Positions 63,723 through 64,000 of a stretch of 64,000 nucleotides of DNA are shown here, one piece after another (positions within the stretch are counted from its first letter, which is position 1; each line of letters starts with the position of its first letter). A model generated the notes under the pieces. It did not search any database, had not been told where the DNA came from, and was given only the letters and a program-made list of their open reading frames with translations. Location: positions 310,001 to 374,000 of the forward strand of contig NZ_JACXST010000002.1 of assembly GCF_014850975.1 (NCBI RefSeq), in the 5' to 3' direction. Source of the DNA: Methylomonas fluvii. Its GTDB lineage: Bacteria; Pseudomonadota; Gammaproteobacteria; Methylococcales; Methylomonadaceae. The translations under genes and the position numbers were made by a program.

Positions 63723-64000
63723 ATGAAGATAAAAACGGATTTTTTGCTACCTGCGTTGGTTTTATTCAGCACCGATGGCTATGCGCTGGATTTGTTGTTC
63801 AAACCAGAGTTCAGCTTTAAGGAACGCTTTGACGATAATGTACGCATGCAGCTTCATCCAAAGCATAGCAATTTTATCAGCACCATTTCTCCTGGTGTGA
63901 TGTTCGGCTATCTTGCGGACGACAATGAGTTGAATACTCGATTCAGATGGAACGAATTAATTTACAGTAGCGATTCGGCGTTGGATTTTTCCGAAAAACT
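63723..64000 (+). CDS. Probable outer-membrane beta-barrel protein of the EPS system (3' end outside window)
   Basis: Open from the ATG at 63723 to the window end, 92 codons and part of a 93rd. A signal peptide (about 1-22, ending GYA) is followed by alternating hydrophobic/charged strands (LLFKPEFSFKERFDDNVRM), the pattern of a beta-barrel. Its place directly after the export protein, 25 bp away, fits the outer-membrane proteins of PEP-CTERM/exosortase EPS clusters. The gene is truncated by the window, so no domain call is firm. Confidence 0.6.
   Translation, partial: MKIKTDFLLPALVLFSTDGYALDLLFKPEFSFKERFDDNVRMQLHPKHSNFISTISPGVMFGYLADDNELNTRFRWNELIYSSDSALDFSEK

Noticed and set aside
1-64000. 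tRNA, rRNA, transposase or prophage genes
   Set aside because: I looked for tRNA TpsiC-loop patterns, rRNA-like sequence and transposase motifs and found none, though a short tRNA could be missed by eye.

Overview
The window reads as chromosome of a gammaproteobacterial type I methanotroph, most likely Methylomonas or a close relative in the Methylococcales. The main evidence is a serine-cycle/C1 block with mtdA (NADP-dependent methylene-tetrahydromethanopterin/methylene-tetrahydrofolate dehydrogenase), a MOFRL-type glycerate kinase and glyA, with a malate dehydrogenase gene divergent to it. Gammaproteobacterial envelope genes (bamE, lolC, lolD), fur, a complete type II secretion operon and an exosortase fit this. 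The genus is inferred from gene content; no 16S or marker comparison was possible. I see no rRNA, tRNA, CRISPR array or transposase.

Layout. 1-4.4 kb: small housekeeping genes (SDR39U1-type epimerase cut by the window edge, a membrane protein, photolyase, lipocalin, a YbgA-like DUF523/DUF1722 protein). 4.5-6.2 kb: a SulP anion transporter. 6.7-23.3 kb: a type II secretion operon in the order gspE-[autotransporter]-gspF-G-H-I-J-K-L-M-C/N-D. A 5.7-kb autotransporter adhesin gene with ten near-identical repeats lies between gspE and gspF. 23.3-30.3 kb: MgtC-like protein, M20 amidohydrolase, FleQ-like sigma-54 activator, CorC-like protein and a CorA with a probable MgtE-N domain. 30.5-49.0 kb: a polysaccharide locus with manC, an exosortase-EpsI fusion, a deacetylase-like protein, seven glycosyltransferases, a TPR protein, a Wzm/Wzt ABC exporter and a methyltransferase. 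Its middle (about 39.2-43.2 kb) is clearly more AT-rich, and the change falls inside wzt.

49.1-55.2 kb: an ApbE-like flavin transferase, an intergenic region with a consensus sigma-54 promoter followed by a probable structured small RNA, then mdh (minus strand) and mtdA-gckA-glyA (plus strand). 55.2-56.9 kb: a repeat island in which two inverted copies of a roughly 260-bp element flank a single AT-rich gene of unknown function. 57-62.8 kb: a fur-lolC-lolD operon, bamE, and a tight five-gene minus-strand operon (HopJ-like protein, FAD oxidoreductase, MnmM/YtqB-like methyltransferase, PpnP, NYN-domain protein). 62.9-64 kb: the start of a second exopolysaccharide operon (outer-membrane export protein, then a probable beta-barrel protein cut by the window end).

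How the genes work together: the type II system exports folded proteins across the outer membrane, and the autotransporter carries its own outer-membrane barrel, so two secretion routes share one gene string. The polysaccharide locus makes GDP-mannose (ManC), builds a glycan with serial glycosyltransferases, and exports it through Wzm/Wzt. The exosortase would process PEP-CTERM proteins encoded elsewhere. The FleQ-like regulator, the sigma-54 promoter and the envelope genes make coordinated control of surface structures plausible, but the sequence does not prove it.
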